Part shown: in pieces, positions 27,205-37,460 of the stretch
How positions within the stretch are numbered: position 1 is the stretch's first letter
How the letters are laid out: each line of letters begins with the position of its first letter
Assembly (NCBI RefSeq): GCF_947504145.1
Contig: NZ_CANNGQ010000003.1
Location: 62,001 to 126,000 of the forward strand
Length of the DNA stretch: 64,000 nucleotides
Direction of reading: 5' to 3'
Source: an uncultured Microbulbifer sp.
Lineage (GTDB): Bacteria > Pseudomonadota > Gammaproteobacteria > Pseudomonadales > Cellvibrionaceae
The notes under the pieces: generated by a model
What the model saw: the letters and a program-made list of their open reading frames with translations, nothing else
The model's database searches: none
Told to the model about the DNA's origin: nothing
Program-made: the position numbers and the translations under genes

Positions 27205-29532
27205 CTACATAGTAGAGATCTGAAAAGGCCTCTCCGCTACGCGCTCAAAGTTGATATTAAAGATCGTCCCGAAATTGAGAATGTGCTCCGCCGGGACACC
27301 CGCTGACCGATCCAGGAAAGGATCAGCAAAAAAACGATGGTAGTGCCGCATGCCCACGCCATTCATATTTTGATGCACGACCCACTCTCGCTCGTTGTAA
27401 AGAACGCAGTCTTCACTCGGTGCCGGATCCCAGGTTTCCGCCTGACAGAACCCAAAAGATGGATCGAAATAACGCCGAATAAGCAGGTTGCCAGCTTCAT
27501 TAATTTTCCACTGCCCAGGCATCACCGAAAATTCATCCTCAGTCAGCTCACCATTAGAATTTTGGTCCCACCCTGAAATCGTTAATGCAGTACCATCCGC
27601 ATTTACCTCAAACCAGAAAGGCGACAGCGGGGTGAAAAAATCAAGCGGATAGCGGTATATACCCACCGCAGAGGACAGCGACCACGCTGGCGCTTCTTTC
27701 AGGTACGCTTTACCAATGGTGGAACGTTTCGCCGCCCCATCCGAAATTTCCGTGAAAATCAACGGAGAGCTTTGGTTTTCTCCACCCAGGAACACCAACG
27801 TCAGTGGGTACCCCATGACATTCGCAATCTGCAAGTGCCCGTTATCTTCCACTGTCCACCCAGAACTGACCTGAGTAGAACTGGCAACACCCGACCCTGT
27901 AATTGAATCAATATTAATCGTGACACTTCCGCCTGTATCGACACTTCCGGCAAAAATAAGCTGAACAGATTCCACGTCAAGGTAGGCATCGGGACTCTCT
28001 GCTGACGGGTCCGTAACTTCACCCGGTAAAGCCGGAACCGGAATACTCAATGCGACCCCCATCTGCAGGGATTCAGCTATGCCTATAGTGCCCGCATCAC
28101 GAATGGCGAAAGAAGTATCAATGATACGAACCGGCTCAGTAGAAGGGAATTCACCATTCGGATATCGCGTAAATTGCTCGGCGGTTATCAAAAGCCAATC
28201 AATATCAGCTGTGTGATCGAGCCAGTTGATCAGGACCGGCTTCACCACCAGCTCTTCCTCAACCATAGCGCCAACGCCATCGTGATAATTTGATTCGGTT
28301 CTTACAACGAAATCAGCTCCGTCAATTTCAAGACCTGCAGAAGTCACCACCCAGCTAATCGAGTTTGCGCCAAGATACCCGGATAACTCACCGTTGCCTT
28401 CAGCCCCAACTTTTAAGCGATACCCGACGTGAGCACGTTCTGTACCATCAAATGGGGCCGGGTTGAGGCTGGGGGAAGTAAGGTAGTAGGTATCTTCGAT
28501 AACAGAAATATCAGAGAGAGCTGGCGTTACCAGGTTCTGGTCAGCGACAAGTGCGCCCAAGGCTTCCTGATAAATCGCGATATTGCTCTTCTGGATATCA
28601 CTCGCCAGCTTTGAAGCGGCTTCGAGATCCGCAGCCAATGCATACGTATTCGGAGTACTCTGTGGCATCACAACATCGGGAGAGTTTGAATATTCCAGCA
28701 CAAGCTTGAGCAACGTACCCAGGTGGAGAACCTTACTACCGCTCAGCAATTTCTTTCCGGCAGACAGCGCTTCTTGACTGGCAATACTACCAGGTTCGCC
28801 CTGCTCTAACTGCGCTGCCAGTGCGGTAGTCAAGCTAGAGATGACGACGGGCGAGTGCTCAGCGCGTGTCAACACACCGTCATCGCCAGCGGCATTGGCT
28901 AAGGTTTGGATATCGCCCATCAGAGAAACGAGCCTGAGGCTTGTATTCGAGCTTGTTACTTCAGCTCGAACCATTTCCGAAGTCAGGCTATCGTCAATGG
29001 CGATTGAAATAGCATATTCACCACTCGCATCAGACGAGGTCGTAAATGTCTGGCTACCCACACTAAACGTCACTTGCGTATTAGCCACGGAGTTGCCAGC
29101 AACTATGCCTTCCACAGTCACACTGACTACCTGAGCAAGAACGGTAACCGTAACGTCTTCCATCGCCGAAGCGCCATCATCATCAGTGACGGTCAGGGTA
29201 AGTATCGCTTCGGAATCTTCCGCCACGGCAGGCGCCGTGATTGACACCGTATCCGTGTCCACGCCGGAGAGCTGCAGAGAAACACCTGATTTTTGCTCCC
29301 AAGAATAGGAAGCGATACTGCCATCGGTATCTGACGCAGACGCTTTGAGCGTTGCCGCCGCCCCCTCTTGCACCGAAATGGCAGTAAGGCTGATGGCAGG
29401 GGGCTGATTGGTCAGCCCTGGTGTCTCATCTTCCCCACCGCCGCCGCTGCCTCCGCCACCGCCGCATGCGGCAAGCACCAAACTGAGGGTGCCTACCAAC
29501 AACCCACCGATTCGTTTGTTTTTTATACTCAT
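27205..29532 (-). CDS. Large predicted lipoprotein with PKD/Ig-like domain
   Basis: This is a 775-residue protein with a lipobox (LAAC, Cys about 23) followed by a glycine-rich tether. Residues about 40-135 form a PKD/cadherin-like beta domain (PPAISLTAISVQEGAAATLKA, SWEQKSG, LTLTVTDDDG). A carboxypeptidase-regulatory-like beta stretch follows (GNSVANTQVTFSVG). The rest is unassigned. One EF-hand-like loop (DQNSNGELTEDEF, about 650) could bind calcium. It is probably displayed at the outer membrane; its function is unknown. It is not adjacent to any obvious partner. Confidence 0.8.
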   Translation of the reverse strand: MSIKNKRIGGLLVGTLSLVLAACGGGGGSGGGGEDETPGLTNQPPAISLTAISVQEGAAATLKASASDTDGSIASYSWEQKSGVSLQLSGVDTDTVSITAPAVAEDSEAILTLTVTDDDGASAMEDVTVTVLAQVVSVTVEGIVAGNSVANTQVTFSVGSQTFTTSSDASGEYAISIAIDDSLTSEMVRAEVTSSNTSLRLVSLMGDIQTLANAAGDDGVLTRAEHSPVVISSLTTALAAQLEQGEPGSIASQEALSAGKKLLSGSKVLHLGTLLKLVLEYSNSPDVVMPQSTPNTYALAADLEAASKLASDIQKSNIAIYQEALGALVADQNLVTPALSDISVIEDTYYLTSPSLNPAPFDGTERAHVGYRLKVGAEGNGELSGYLGANSISWVVTSAGLEIDGADFVVRTESNYHDGVGAMVEEELVVKPVLINWLDHTADIDWLLITAEQFTRYPNGEFPSTEPVRIIDTSFAIRDAGTIGIAESLQMGVALSIPVPALPGEVTDPSAESPDAYLDVESVQLIFAGSVDTGGSVTINIDSITGSGVASSTQVSSGWTVEDNGHLQIANVMGYPLTLVFLGGENQSSPLIFTEISDGAAKRSTIGKAYLKEAPAWSLSSAVGIYRYPLDFFTPLSPFWFEVNADGTALTISGWDQNSNGELTEDEFSVMPGQWKINEAGNLLIRRYFDPSFGFCQAETWDPAPSEDCVLYNEREWVVHQNMNGVGMRHYHRFFADPFLDRSAGVPAEHILNFGTIFNINFERVAERPFQISTM

Positions 29533-29769
29533 CGAAAGTTCCTTAGCTCAATAAGCGCGCAAGCAAGTATGAAAGTGACCGCACAGGGTGCAGTGCGAAC
29601 AAGAATTTTATTCCGCGCCACACCAAGACGGCCTTTTCACTCAAAACCTCAACACTTTTACCCGCAATCGTTTTGAAAATGCGCACTGATTCCCATCAAT
29701 GTCCACCTTAGCCTTGGAATAGCGTTTATCAGTTATCAGTCAGGAAGTGCTCACAAATCTACCGGGCAC

Positions 29770-29800
29770 AAAAAAGGGCACCAATTGGTGCCCTTTTTTT
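29770..29800 (-). terminator. Rho-independent terminator of deaD
   Basis: Stem GGGCACC / GGTGCCC with an AATT loop, flanked by A and T runs, starting 12 bases after the deaD stop codon on the minus strand. Confidence 0.92.
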
Positions 29801-29811
29801 ACAACGCGAAT

Positions 29812-31587
29812 TTAATCGCGTGGCTTTTTCGGAGTGCGCTTTTTAGCTTTGAACGGGGCATTGCCACCTTTGTCACCGCCGCCTTGCCCTGAGAACTTGG
29901 CGATGTTCATCGGCCGACCGTTTACGCGGACCTTCTTCAGGTGGTTGAAGATCTCCTGGGGCATGCCTTCCGGCAGATCCACAGTGGTGTAGTCCGGGTA
30001 GATTTCGATACGGCCAATGTAGGAGCTATCGAGATCCACTTCGTTGGCGATGGCACCGACCACACTGCCAGGGCGCACACCGTGCTCGCGGCCTACTTCG
30101 ATACGGAAGCGCTCCTTGCCTTCATCGGGCGGGCCAACGTGCTTTTCTTTGTCAAAGCTCTTCTTACCACGTTTGCGATCATCCCGCTCGCCACGCTCAC
30201 GGCGATCACTGCGGCCGTCGCGCTCGTTGCGGTCATTAAAGTCACGCGGTTTCGGCTCGCGCTCGTCCAGCAGCAGCGGCTGGTCGCCCTGAGCCATCGC
30301 GGCCAGTGCAGCAGCCACATCCAACGGATCCACTTCATTTTCTGACAGGTACTGATCCACCAGGTCGCGGAAGGGTGCCAGGTCTTCACGGCCGCCCAGG
30401 GTATCGCTAATACGACCGCGGAACTTCTCCATACGCGACGCGTTCACGGCCTTCGCAGTTGGAAGCTCAAGACGCTCGATGGGCTTCTTGGTGGCTCGTT
30501 CGATCACGCGCAGCATACGGCGTTCACGGGGCGCGACAAACAGGATCGCATCACCCTCGCGACCGGCGCGGCCTGTACGGCCGATACGGTGGATGTAGGC
30601 TTCAGTGTCGTACGGGATGTCGTAGTTGATCACGTGGCTGATACGTTTCACGTCCAGGCCGCGCGCCGCCACATCGGTGGCAACTACAATATCCAGCTTG
30701 CCTTTCTTCAGCTTGTCGATCACCTGCTCCCGCAGGTTCTGAGCCATATCGCCGTTCAGGGCGGAACTGGCAAAGCCGCGGGCGGCGAGCTTGTCGGCCA
30801 GCTCCACGGTAGTGTTCTTGGTGCGCACAAAGATGATGGTGCCGTCGACCGGCTCTGCTTCCAGAATACGGGTCAGTGCGTCCAGCTTGTGCAGGCCGCC
30901 TACCGGCCAGTAGCGCTGACGGATAGTGTCGGCTGTCTCGGTCTTGACCTTGATCTTTACTTCCACCGGATCGTTCAGGTGGTCGCGGGCAATACGCGCA
31001 ACTTCCTTCGGCATGGTGGCGGAGAAGAGTGCAATCTGGCGCTCGTCGGGGATCTGTTCCAGAACCCATTTCACGTCGTCGATAAAGCCCATGCGCAGCA
31101 TTTCGTCGGCTTCATCCAGTACCAGCATTTTCAGGGAAGACAGGTCCAGCGTGCCCTTACGCATGTGGTCCATTACACGGCCGGGTGTACCCACTACCAG
31201 CTGTACACCACGCTTCAGCTGCTGAATCTGGCCGCGATAGTCAGCGCCACCGTAAATAGGCGCTACATGGAAGCCTTTGAGGTTGGATGCGTAAGACTGG
31301 CAAGCCTCGGCCACCTGAATCGCCAACTCTCGGGTAGGCGCCAGGACCAGAGCCTGGGGACGCTTGCTTTTCAGGTCCAGGTTCGCCAGCAGAGGCAACG
31401 CGAAGGCGGCCGTTTTGCCGGTACCGGTCTGGGCCTGGCCCAGCACATCGCGCCCACCCAGCAGTGACGGAATAGTCTGTGACTGGATGGGAGACGGGGT
31501 TTCATAACCCAGCTTGGTGACGGCTTCGAGAATTTGCGTAGGCAGGCCCAGCTGGTCAAAACCAGCAGGTGCGGAAGTATCGGTCAT
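29812..31587 (-). CDS. deaD: DEAD-box ATP-dependent RNA helicase DeaD/CsdA
   Basis: This is a 591-residue helicase with all core motifs: Q-motif (GYETPSPIQSQTIP), I (AQTGTGKT), Ia (PTRELA), TPGR, II (DEAD), III (SAT), and VI (HRIGRTGRAGR). A DbpA-type RNA-binding domain follows (FRIEVGREHGVRPGSVVGAIAN, about 500-570), with a Lys/Arg-rich tail. Relatives unwind rRNA and mRNA structures in ribosome assembly and cold adaptation. A charged Arg/Asp/Glu linker (about 440-490) separates the helicase and RNA-binding parts. The 290-base gap upstream could include a long leader, as in E. coli, but I recognise no element in it. Confidence 0.95.
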   Translation of the reverse strand: MTDTSAPAGFDQLGLPTQILEAVTKLGYETPSPIQSQTIPSLLGGRDVLGQAQTGTGKTAAFALPLLANLDLKSKRPQALVLAPTRELAIQVAEACQSYASNLKGFHVAPIYGGADYRGQIQQLKRGVQLVVGTPGRVMDHMRKGTLDLSSLKMLVLDEADEMLRMGFIDDVKWVLEQIPDERQIALFSATMPKEVARIARDHLNDPVEVKIKVKTETADTIRQRYWPVGGLHKLDALTRILEAEPVDGTIIFVRTKNTTVELADKLAARGFASSALNGDMAQNLREQVIDKLKKGKLDIVVATDVAARGLDVKRISHVINYDIPYDTEAYIHRIGRTGRAGREGDAILFVAPRERRMLRVIERATKKPIERLELPTAKAVNASRMEKFRGRISDTLGGREDLAPFRDLVDQYLSENEVDPLDVAAALAAMAQGDQPLLLDEREPKPRDFNDRNERDGRSDRRERGERDDRKRGKKSFDKEKHVGPPDEGKERFRIEVGREHGVRPGSVVGAIANEVDLDSSYIGRIEIYPDYTTVDLPEGMPQEIFNHLKKVRVNGRPMNIAKFSGQGGGDKGGNAPFKAKKRTPKKPRD

Positions 31588-31879
31588 ATTGAGTTCACTT
31601 GAATGTACATAGGAGCCGAGTCGGCGCTTACCCCATGGGGATAACCATAGCGCACGACTGTCGATTGCAGGGCAAGGCGAAGAAGCCCATTAATAGCACC
31701 GGCTATTTCAAGCTCATTCAACTCAGAGACAGGGGCCTGTGGCGAGGAGGTCTGTTACCCATTTGACTAATGTCCCGCTCGAGGGCCCTTGTTGGCGCGA
31801 GGCCATTCCGGACGGGTGGGGACAAGAGGCTGCGCAGTCTACCAGTTTGGCGGCAGACTGCCAGCTTAATTTTTGATCA

Positions 31880-33130
31880 TCAGGCGGCGAGGTACTCTTC
31901 CTCATCGGCCACCAGCGGAACCGGGCGCTCTATGCCAGACACCAGTACCGGCGCCATACGCAGCCAGGCTTGCTCGACTGCATGGTCCATATCCTTGGAA
32001 AAGCTGCCGTCCAGCTGGGTGCACTCGTAAAGGTAGGTGCGGAACTTGCGGAAAAATTGAAAATCTACCGGGTGCGCCGATTGCCAGAATTCGCTGAGGG
32101 TTCCCTGGTGGGTCAACCCCGGCTGATCGTAAAGTGCGCGCCCCAGAGTAATGGTCGGCACCCTGTGCAAGAGCGCGGAAATACCCACGGTGCTGTTGAT
32201 CGTAATCAGCCCTTTGGCGTGGTCGAGTAACGTTGGCAGATGCAGGTCGTGACAGTAAACAATCCGGCCCTTCACTTTGTGCGCACGCGCCAATCGGTTG
32301 ATCAATTTTCCGTAGTGGCAGAAACCGCGATCCATCGGGTGGTGCTTGATCACCAGCAACTCGTGCTCGGCGGCGCCCTGGGCGAATGAGTGGATTACTT
32401 CACCAATCGAGTCTTCAAGATTGTCGTAATCCGAGTGCTCGCGGATCTGAAAATCGTCCTGGGTCTGCAATGCATAGAGGTAAAATTCACCGCTGTGACG
32501 CTCAGTCAGCGCAGCGAGGTAGTTGCGCTGGGTCAGTTTATACAGGCCCTTGCGGTAAAAGCTTTTCAGCCAACAGCCCGCTTCCTGCGTCCAGCTGCGC
32601 GCGCGGTGATGGCGATACCCGGAGAATTTGTGGCGAAGGAACCGGGCGGTGATGTAGTAAGCAATAGCAAACCACGCCCGGTGCCAGAAGGTCTGGCCAA
32701 TGCGGATTTTGCCGCTCCGATTGTGCGGCTGGTAGCTTTGCACTGCTTCCGGCGTCCAGTCGATACCGGAAAAGCCATTGACTCCGCCCTGCTCGAGGGT
32801 GACAAAATCCGGGCGGAGATAGCCCTCTTCAAACGCCCAAAAGGTAACGCCCTGCTCTTCGCAAATGGTGCGGGCTTCCCGGTGATAGTAACGGCAATCA
32901 CCATAGACAACGACGGCACGGATATCGTGCTGGCGCAGATAACCGGCAAAGTACTCCGGCCAACCAGCCTGGCCACCGGAATAGTTCACCTGATGGTCGG
33001 CCCAGCCGAACAGGCGGTCGCCACCGTTAAAATTGATCTTGTGTGTTTCCAGACCGCGCGCGGAAAAATACCGGGCGCAACGCGCAAAGAAAGGACCATG
33101 CGGCCCTTGCAAGAATACGACCCCTGCCAT
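31880..33130 (-). CDS. kpsS: Capsule Kdo-transferase KpsS
   Basis: This is a 416-residue cytoplasmic glycosyltransferase. KpsS adds the first beta-Kdo to phosphatidylglycerol at the start of the poly-Kdo linker of ABC-transporter-dependent capsules. Family features include VVFLQGPHGPFF at the N-terminus, GYLRPDFVTLEQGGVNG (about 105-120), IKHHPMDRG (about 265), and the GLITINSTVGISALLHRVPTITLG segment (about 310-333). It is the last gene of the long minus-strand capsule region, 211 bases after the PhyH gene, so it may have its own promoter there. Confidence 0.95.
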   Translation of the reverse strand: MAGVVFLQGPHGPFFARCARYFSARGLETHKINFNGGDRLFGWADHQVNYSGGQAGWPEYFAGYLRQHDIRAVVVYGDCRYYHREARTICEEQGVTFWAFEEGYLRPDFVTLEQGGVNGFSGIDWTPEAVQSYQPHNRSGKIRIGQTFWHRAWFAIAYYITARFLRHKFSGYRHHRARSWTQEAGCWLKSFYRKGLYKLTQRNYLAALTERHSGEFYLYALQTQDDFQIREHSDYDNLEDSIGEVIHSFAQGAAEHELLVIKHHPMDRGFCHYGKLINRLARAHKVKGRIVYCHDLHLPTLLDHAKGLITINSTVGISALLHRVPTITLGRALYDQPGLTHQGTLSEFWQSAHPVDFQFFRKFRTYLYECTQLDGSFSKDMDHAVEQAWLRMAPVLVSGIERPVPLVADEEEYLAA

Positions 33131-33341
33131 TTATCCCCACTTAGCCCCGCAGCAAAAGTTGCCGCCCCCCGGGGCACTACAAGTGTGCGGGAAACCCCCG
33201 CACCCCAAAAAATTAAATCGACCAAATGCGGTCAAAAATTAAACATAATTCGCCATTTATTGTGCGTGACAGCGCATTATTGGCGCAAAACTATACAGGC
33301 ATACAAGATATTTGTCTTGTCCCACGTTGTAACAATTTGAG

Positions 33342-34373
33342 CTATCGGGTGAATCTCCCACCAAAATTTCGCTGCTCACCACTGGCGAGCTTGGTGCGGT
33401 CCAGCCTCTGCAAAACCTTTGCCCAGCCCCACTCAAATGCCCGCGCCGTGGACTCCGGCCACAGGGTAAACAGCGGATTGAACGGATTGTCTCTGGCCTG
33501 CATCCACACCGTCATCCGGTGGGACTTCTCCGTCGCTTCCCCACGGCGATGGAAGCCATACACGTTCGCCACCAACAGCGTATTCGCCGGCACATGGAAC
33601 ACCTTCGGCTGAAAACCCATTTCCTGAAGGTCTTTCGCACTGACACGGAATGAACCGTCCCAGTACCTCGCCGGATCCCGCGCGTCACCGCGCTTGCAGG
33701 CCTCCAGACTCTGCCGGTACTCCCACTTCAAACGGCGCAAGCTCAGGCAATGGGAGCCTGGCACATACACAAAGGGCCCGTTGCTGTCGTCAGTATCATC
33801 AAGATACAGCCACCCCTTTACACAGGGATGAAAAGTATCCGCATGCAGATCCCGCTGCGGATCCGGCCTCGGCACCACATTGGCGTGGTTGCACAGGTTT
33901 TCCACGTAGTACAGTGGGCGCCGGTTCTTGGACGAGCAGTAGCGCATCAGGCGGTCGAGCCTCGGGTGCCCAATCAGCGACCGCATTGCGGGCATCTGCT
34001 CCCGCTCAGCCCCGGTAATGAACACCCGCTGGGTTAGGGTGGTGCCTTCCACAAACTCCCGCACATCTCCCTCATAGCTGTGCAATTCACGCGCCAGTTT
34101 GTTGAAGTCGGCGTCAGGAAGGAAGTTGCGCTTAAGAATAAAGCCGTATATGCGGAAGTGGCGCCGGTCTTCGGCCGGCACCAGCGGCGACAGCAACAGA
34201 AGGCGGAAACGGAACAGTCCGTGCGCCAGCACAATGCGGACAATATGCAGCCCACAGCGGTTCAGCCAGTAGCTGCCGATGATCGGGTTGTTTTTGAAGC
34301 TCTTGCCCCAGGAAAACAGCTCAAGGAGCCATTTGGGCAATAGATAGAATTTTTTGTAAAACTTCGTATTCAC
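33342..34373 (-). CDS. PhyH-family (phytanoyl-CoA dioxygenase-like) Fe(II)/2-oxoglutarate enzyme in the capsule locus
   Basis: This 343-residue protein carries a PhyH-type dioxygenase fold. HADTFHP gives the HxD iron ligands (about 180-182), and a distal His lies in NVYGFHRRGEATEKSHR, with Arg for 2-oxoglutarate (about 275-285). GWLYLDDTDDSNGPFVYVPGSH is the classic PhyH strand. A hydrophobic N-terminal region (about 40-65) may associate with membrane. The start is a GTG with weak Shine-Dalgarno. It lies between kpsC and kpsS, 30 bases after kpsC. Hydroxylation of a capsule sugar or of the lipid anchor is an inference from context; the substrate is unknown. Confidence 0.8.
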   Translation of the reverse strand: MNTKFYKKFYLLPKWLLELFSWGKSFKNNPIIGSYWLNRCGLHIVRIVLAHGLFRFRLLLLSPLVPAEDRRHFRIYGFILKRNFLPDADFNKLARELHSYEGDVREFVEGTTLTQRVFITGAEREQMPAMRSLIGHPRLDRLMRYCSSKNRRPLYYVENLCNHANVVPRPDPQRDLHADTFHPCVKGWLYLDDTDDSNGPFVYVPGSHCLSLRRLKWEYRQSLEACKRGDARDPARYWDGSFRVSAKDLQEMGFQPKVFHVPANTLLVANVYGFHRRGEATEKSHRMTVWMQARDNPFNPLFTLWPESTARAFEWGWAKVLQRLDRTKLASGEQRNFGGRFTR

Positions 34374-34403
34374 GTAAAACCAGACCGTGACTTTGTTGTG
34401 GGG

Positions 34404-36473
34404 TTAACGCCTGAAAAACCGGTTGCGCACTATACGGTAAAGCGCCCGTCGCCACCCGTGCTGATCCGCGTGTTTACGTTGGGCCTCCAATATCTGCACC
34501 GCTGTTTCCACATCCACAATATCCCCACTGCAGGGATCCACATAGGTGGGATACAGAATCAACGTCGCCGCGACCAGCTCATCCAGGCTGCGCTTGCGGC
34601 CGCGCGCTCTCAGGCAGCGGCGCACCGACGCCAATTCCGCAAGCGCAGCCGGGGCTCCCTCGTTACCGCCGCTCAACAAACGGTCCTCACTCAATCCCCA
34701 ACCGGCGTAAAACGGCAGGCCATAAGTCACCACCTTTATAGAGCGCAGCAAGGCTTCAAAGCCGCTCAGGGAGCAGAGCGTATGCAACTCGTCCACTTGG
34801 GCAAGCAGCGTCGGCATCGGCGTATCGGTTACCAGCTGGTCGAAGAGTTCGCTCCCGTCCTCGGCCAGCTCGCCTACCCGGCCGCCGGCCAGCACATCCG
34901 GGTGCGGCTTATAAATGATGTATGCCTCCGGGTTGGCCCGGCGCACCTGCTCCAGCAATTGCCGGTTAGTTTTAAGCCAGGGGGATCCGTGGGCGATGGA
35001 CGCATCGCTCTCCACCTGCCCGGGTACCAGGATTGTGGTGCGCCCCTCCGGCAAATTCAGAGCCGGGGCCTGATCGCCCACGTTGTATTTGCTCAATTGC
35101 CGGCTAACCAGCAGCGTGCGTAATACCGCCGCACGCGCACAGAGCGCAGGATCAAATTCCGTGTTTTTTAGAATCGACTCGAGATCCGACGGATGCGTCG
35201 CATCGTAATAAATACCCTGCCCATCAAGCACCAGGGAAAGCGGGCGCACCAGATCTGACCCCAGGCCCACCGAGCGCAGAAAACCGTCCTCCAGCCGCCA
35301 CAGCGGCAAACGCGATCTTTTGCACGCGGCCACCACCGATTCCTGCAGACTACTGGCCCAGGCCACCACCTGTGTTCCTGGTGCGGCTTTGGTGATGGAG
35401 ACAGAATCATTTCCGGCGAACTGCATTTGCTCCGGCCGCGCCAGAAAGTCCGGCACAAAACCCCGCTTCCAGGTAGAAAAATTCAACCCCAACCAGGGCC
35501 CAGTAAGTTTCTGGTGGCGCTGCTTCTGCTCCCCGATCAGCCTAATGGTTTCTTCAAGCTGGCAGCGTTTACCGGTATAGGGATTGATGTAGCGGCAATA
35601 GTGCAAATAGGCCGCGGCGAATACCTGCTCAAGCGACCGGTTTTGCCCACGCCGCGCGCACTCCTGCACATCGTCAGTCAGCCCCCAGCCTGCAAAGAAT
35701 GGCAGACCGAAACAGACCACCGGCTTGCCAGCCAATAGCGCATCGAAACCGAACTGGCTGGTAGCCACATAGACCTTGTCGACTGCATCCAGCAACGCCC
35801 AGGGGGAAACATTCTCCGACCACAAACGGCATTGCTGCTCGCGTGCCGCATCCAGCAGGTAGCCACGCTTCTTACCGGCGATCACATCCGGGTGCACCTT
35901 CACCACCACTTCCGCATCGGGGTTATCGGCGATGGCTGATGCCAGCATCTGACTGAAAGTCGATGCATCCGCAGCACCGTATGTAATCGCTGCATCGCCG
36001 AAGGTCTGATCCACCACCAGCACACGGCGGCGGTCATCCGGCCAGTTGACGGGCGTATCCGGGGCATTGTTGTATTTGGACAGGCGGTGCTGGCACAGCA
36101 ACTCTATGCAGGCCCGTGCGCGTTCGAGCGCTTCCTCAGAAAAATCCGCCGCAAGAATTAAATTCTCCAGATCACTGGGTGCGGTCGCGTCGTAATAAAT
36201 ACCGGTGTAATCAACCACCAGACTATGTAGTGGTGCACCCTGCACACCCAGCCCCAAGGAGCGCAAAAAGCCGTCTTCCAAGCCGACAAATGGCAACCCG
36301 GACTCCGCCGCAATTCTGCGCGCGCGCGCCGCCGTGGGCTTGCGCCCCCAACCGGCAATATGCGTAGTGCCCTGTGCCGGGCGCAGAGCGAACCAGTAAC
36401 TGGGCGCTTCCAGCAACGCATCGAGATAGGGAATCCGCTTCAGCCCGCGGACACAGTAACCAATCACAGACAC
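34404..36473 (-). CDS. kpsC: Capsule Kdo-transferase KpsC (two catalytic modules)
   Basis: This is a 689-residue, dual-module beta-Kdo glycosyltransferase that extends the poly-Kdo linker after KpsS. The internal duplication is plain: LEDGFLRSLGLG with YTGIYYDATAPSDLENLI in the first half matches LEDGFLRSVGLG with GQGIYYDATHPSDLESIL in the second. RLSKYN/QLSKYN, KVHPDV/KPHPDV and GLPFFAGWGLT/GLPFYAGWGLS also pair up. Alternating linkage synthesis by the two modules is known for the family. A GTG start with GAGGCG upstream overlaps the end of the preceding glycosyltransferase by 10 bases, so translation is coupled. Confidence 0.96.
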   Translation of the reverse strand: MSVIGYCVRGLKRIPYLDALLEAPSYWFALRPAQGTTHIAGWGRKPTAARARRIAAESGLPFVGLEDGFLRSLGLGVQGAPLHSLVVDYTGIYYDATAPSDLENLILAADFSEEALERARACIELLCQHRLSKYNNAPDTPVNWPDDRRRVLVVDQTFGDAAITYGAADASTFSQMLASAIADNPDAEVVVKVHPDVIAGKKRGYLLDAAREQQCRLWSENVSPWALLDAVDKVYVATSQFGFDALLAGKPVVCFGLPFFAGWGLTDDVQECARRGQNRSLEQVFAAAYLHYCRYINPYTGKRCQLEETIRLIGEQKQRHQKLTGPWLGLNFSTWKRGFVPDFLARPEQMQFAGNDSVSITKAAPGTQVVAWASSLQESVVAACKRSRLPLWRLEDGFLRSVGLGSDLVRPLSLVLDGQGIYYDATHPSDLESILKNTEFDPALCARAAVLRTLLVSRQLSKYNVGDQAPALNLPEGRTTILVPGQVESDASIAHGSPWLKTNRQLLEQVRRANPEAYIIYKPHPDVLAGGRVGELAEDGSELFDQLVTDTPMPTLLAQVDELHTLCSLSGFEALLRSIKVVTYGLPFYAGWGLSEDRLLSGGNEGAPAALAELASVRRCLRARGRKRSLDELVAATLILYPTYVDPCSGDIVDVETAVQILEAQRKHADQHGWRRALYRIVRNRFFRR

Positions 36474-37426
36474 GCGCGCGCCTCGCTCAACATCTTCGCC
36501 CGGAAAGGCGCATCCGCAGCCAACTGCAAAATACAGTCTGCCCAGGCACCCTGATCCATTGGCAACAGCAGGCCATTTTCCCGGTGACGCACCACCTCGC
36601 CGTACACCGGTCCGGCCGCATAAATACCGACCGCCCCGGCCAGGGTGATATCGAGAAATTTGGTGTGCGCACGGGCGCGGTTAAATGGTGAATCCAGCAA
36701 TGGCGCCAGCCCGATACTACGGCCCGGGCGCTGCAGCAGTAACTGGTAGGCATCCCACTTCATCGGGTACAACACATGTACCCGGGGCAGACCTCTAAAT
36801 AATCGGTTAACACCATTGTTGCCGATCACCTCAAACACAATGCGCTCGTTCGCGGCCAGCACCTGCGCGATCACCGGACGCAACCACTTCAAGTCCGCAC
36901 CGTGGGAGGCGGAGCCATGGTAAAAAACGGTAACCGGCGCAGAGCCAGAGCTCTCAACATCGTCCCGCCCCAGCAACGGCAGTAGTCCCGCCGGCACCTG
37001 CGGCGCCAGCAACTGCGGCTGCCACTCAGCATAGCGCTGTTGAAGATACGGGGTGGACACGAGCAGCTTCGCGCCCATCGCCCGTAACCAGGACTGGTGC
37101 CGCCAGCTCAGGCGCAACAACTTCCATTGATAACGCAGGGGCATGCGGGCAAAGGCTGGCCAGCTGAACAGGTCGTCGTCCATAAAGTAATTCAGCTGCC
37201 GGATGACGCCTCGATGCCGCTCGATCAGCTGCCGCCAATTGCGGGGTACATAACGCACAAATGTGACGATGGCACCGTCAAGCAGGTCAGCAGACGGTAA
37301 CTGGGCAAAGGAACAGCGAACAACATCCGCACCGGCTCCACTCAGGAACGGCCGCACGAAGTAGTCAGAAGATGGGTTTGCCCCCTCTTCAACAACAATA
37401 TGCCTGATATTCTCGCGCTGTTTCAC
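36464..37426 (-). CDS. Glycosyltransferase, GT-B type, capsule locus
   Basis: This 320-residue protein has a GT-B-like C-terminal half: VFYHGSASHGADLKWLRP (about 165), GLAPLLDSPFNRARAHTKFLDITLAGAVGIYA (about 245-275), and ENGLLLP with a helical end, as in family 1/4-like transferases. The N-terminal half includes NYFMDDDLFSWP. No signal peptide is present, so it is a cytoplasmic enzyme that probably adds a capsule sugar. It starts at a GTG. Its stop overlaps kpsC, which places it in the same unit. Donor and acceptor cannot be read from sequence. Confidence 0.75.
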   Translation of the reverse strand: MKQRENIRHIVVEEGANPSSDYFVRPFLSGAGADVVRCSFAQLPSADLLDGAIVTFVRYVPRNWRQLIERHRGVIRQLNYFMDDDLFSWPAFARMPLRYQWKLLRLSWRHQSWLRAMGAKLLVSTPYLQQRYAEWQPQLLAPQVPAGLLPLLGRDDVESSGSAPVTVFYHGSASHGADLKWLRPVIAQVLAANERIVFEVIGNNGVNRLFRGLPRVHVLYPMKWDAYQLLLQRPGRSIGLAPLLDSPFNRARAHTKFLDITLAGAVGIYAAGPVYGEVVRHRENGLLLPMDQGAWADCILQLAADAPFRAKMLSEARACL

Positions 37427-37460
37427 CTGGCTATATCCAAAATACTTTTGTACAAATCCG

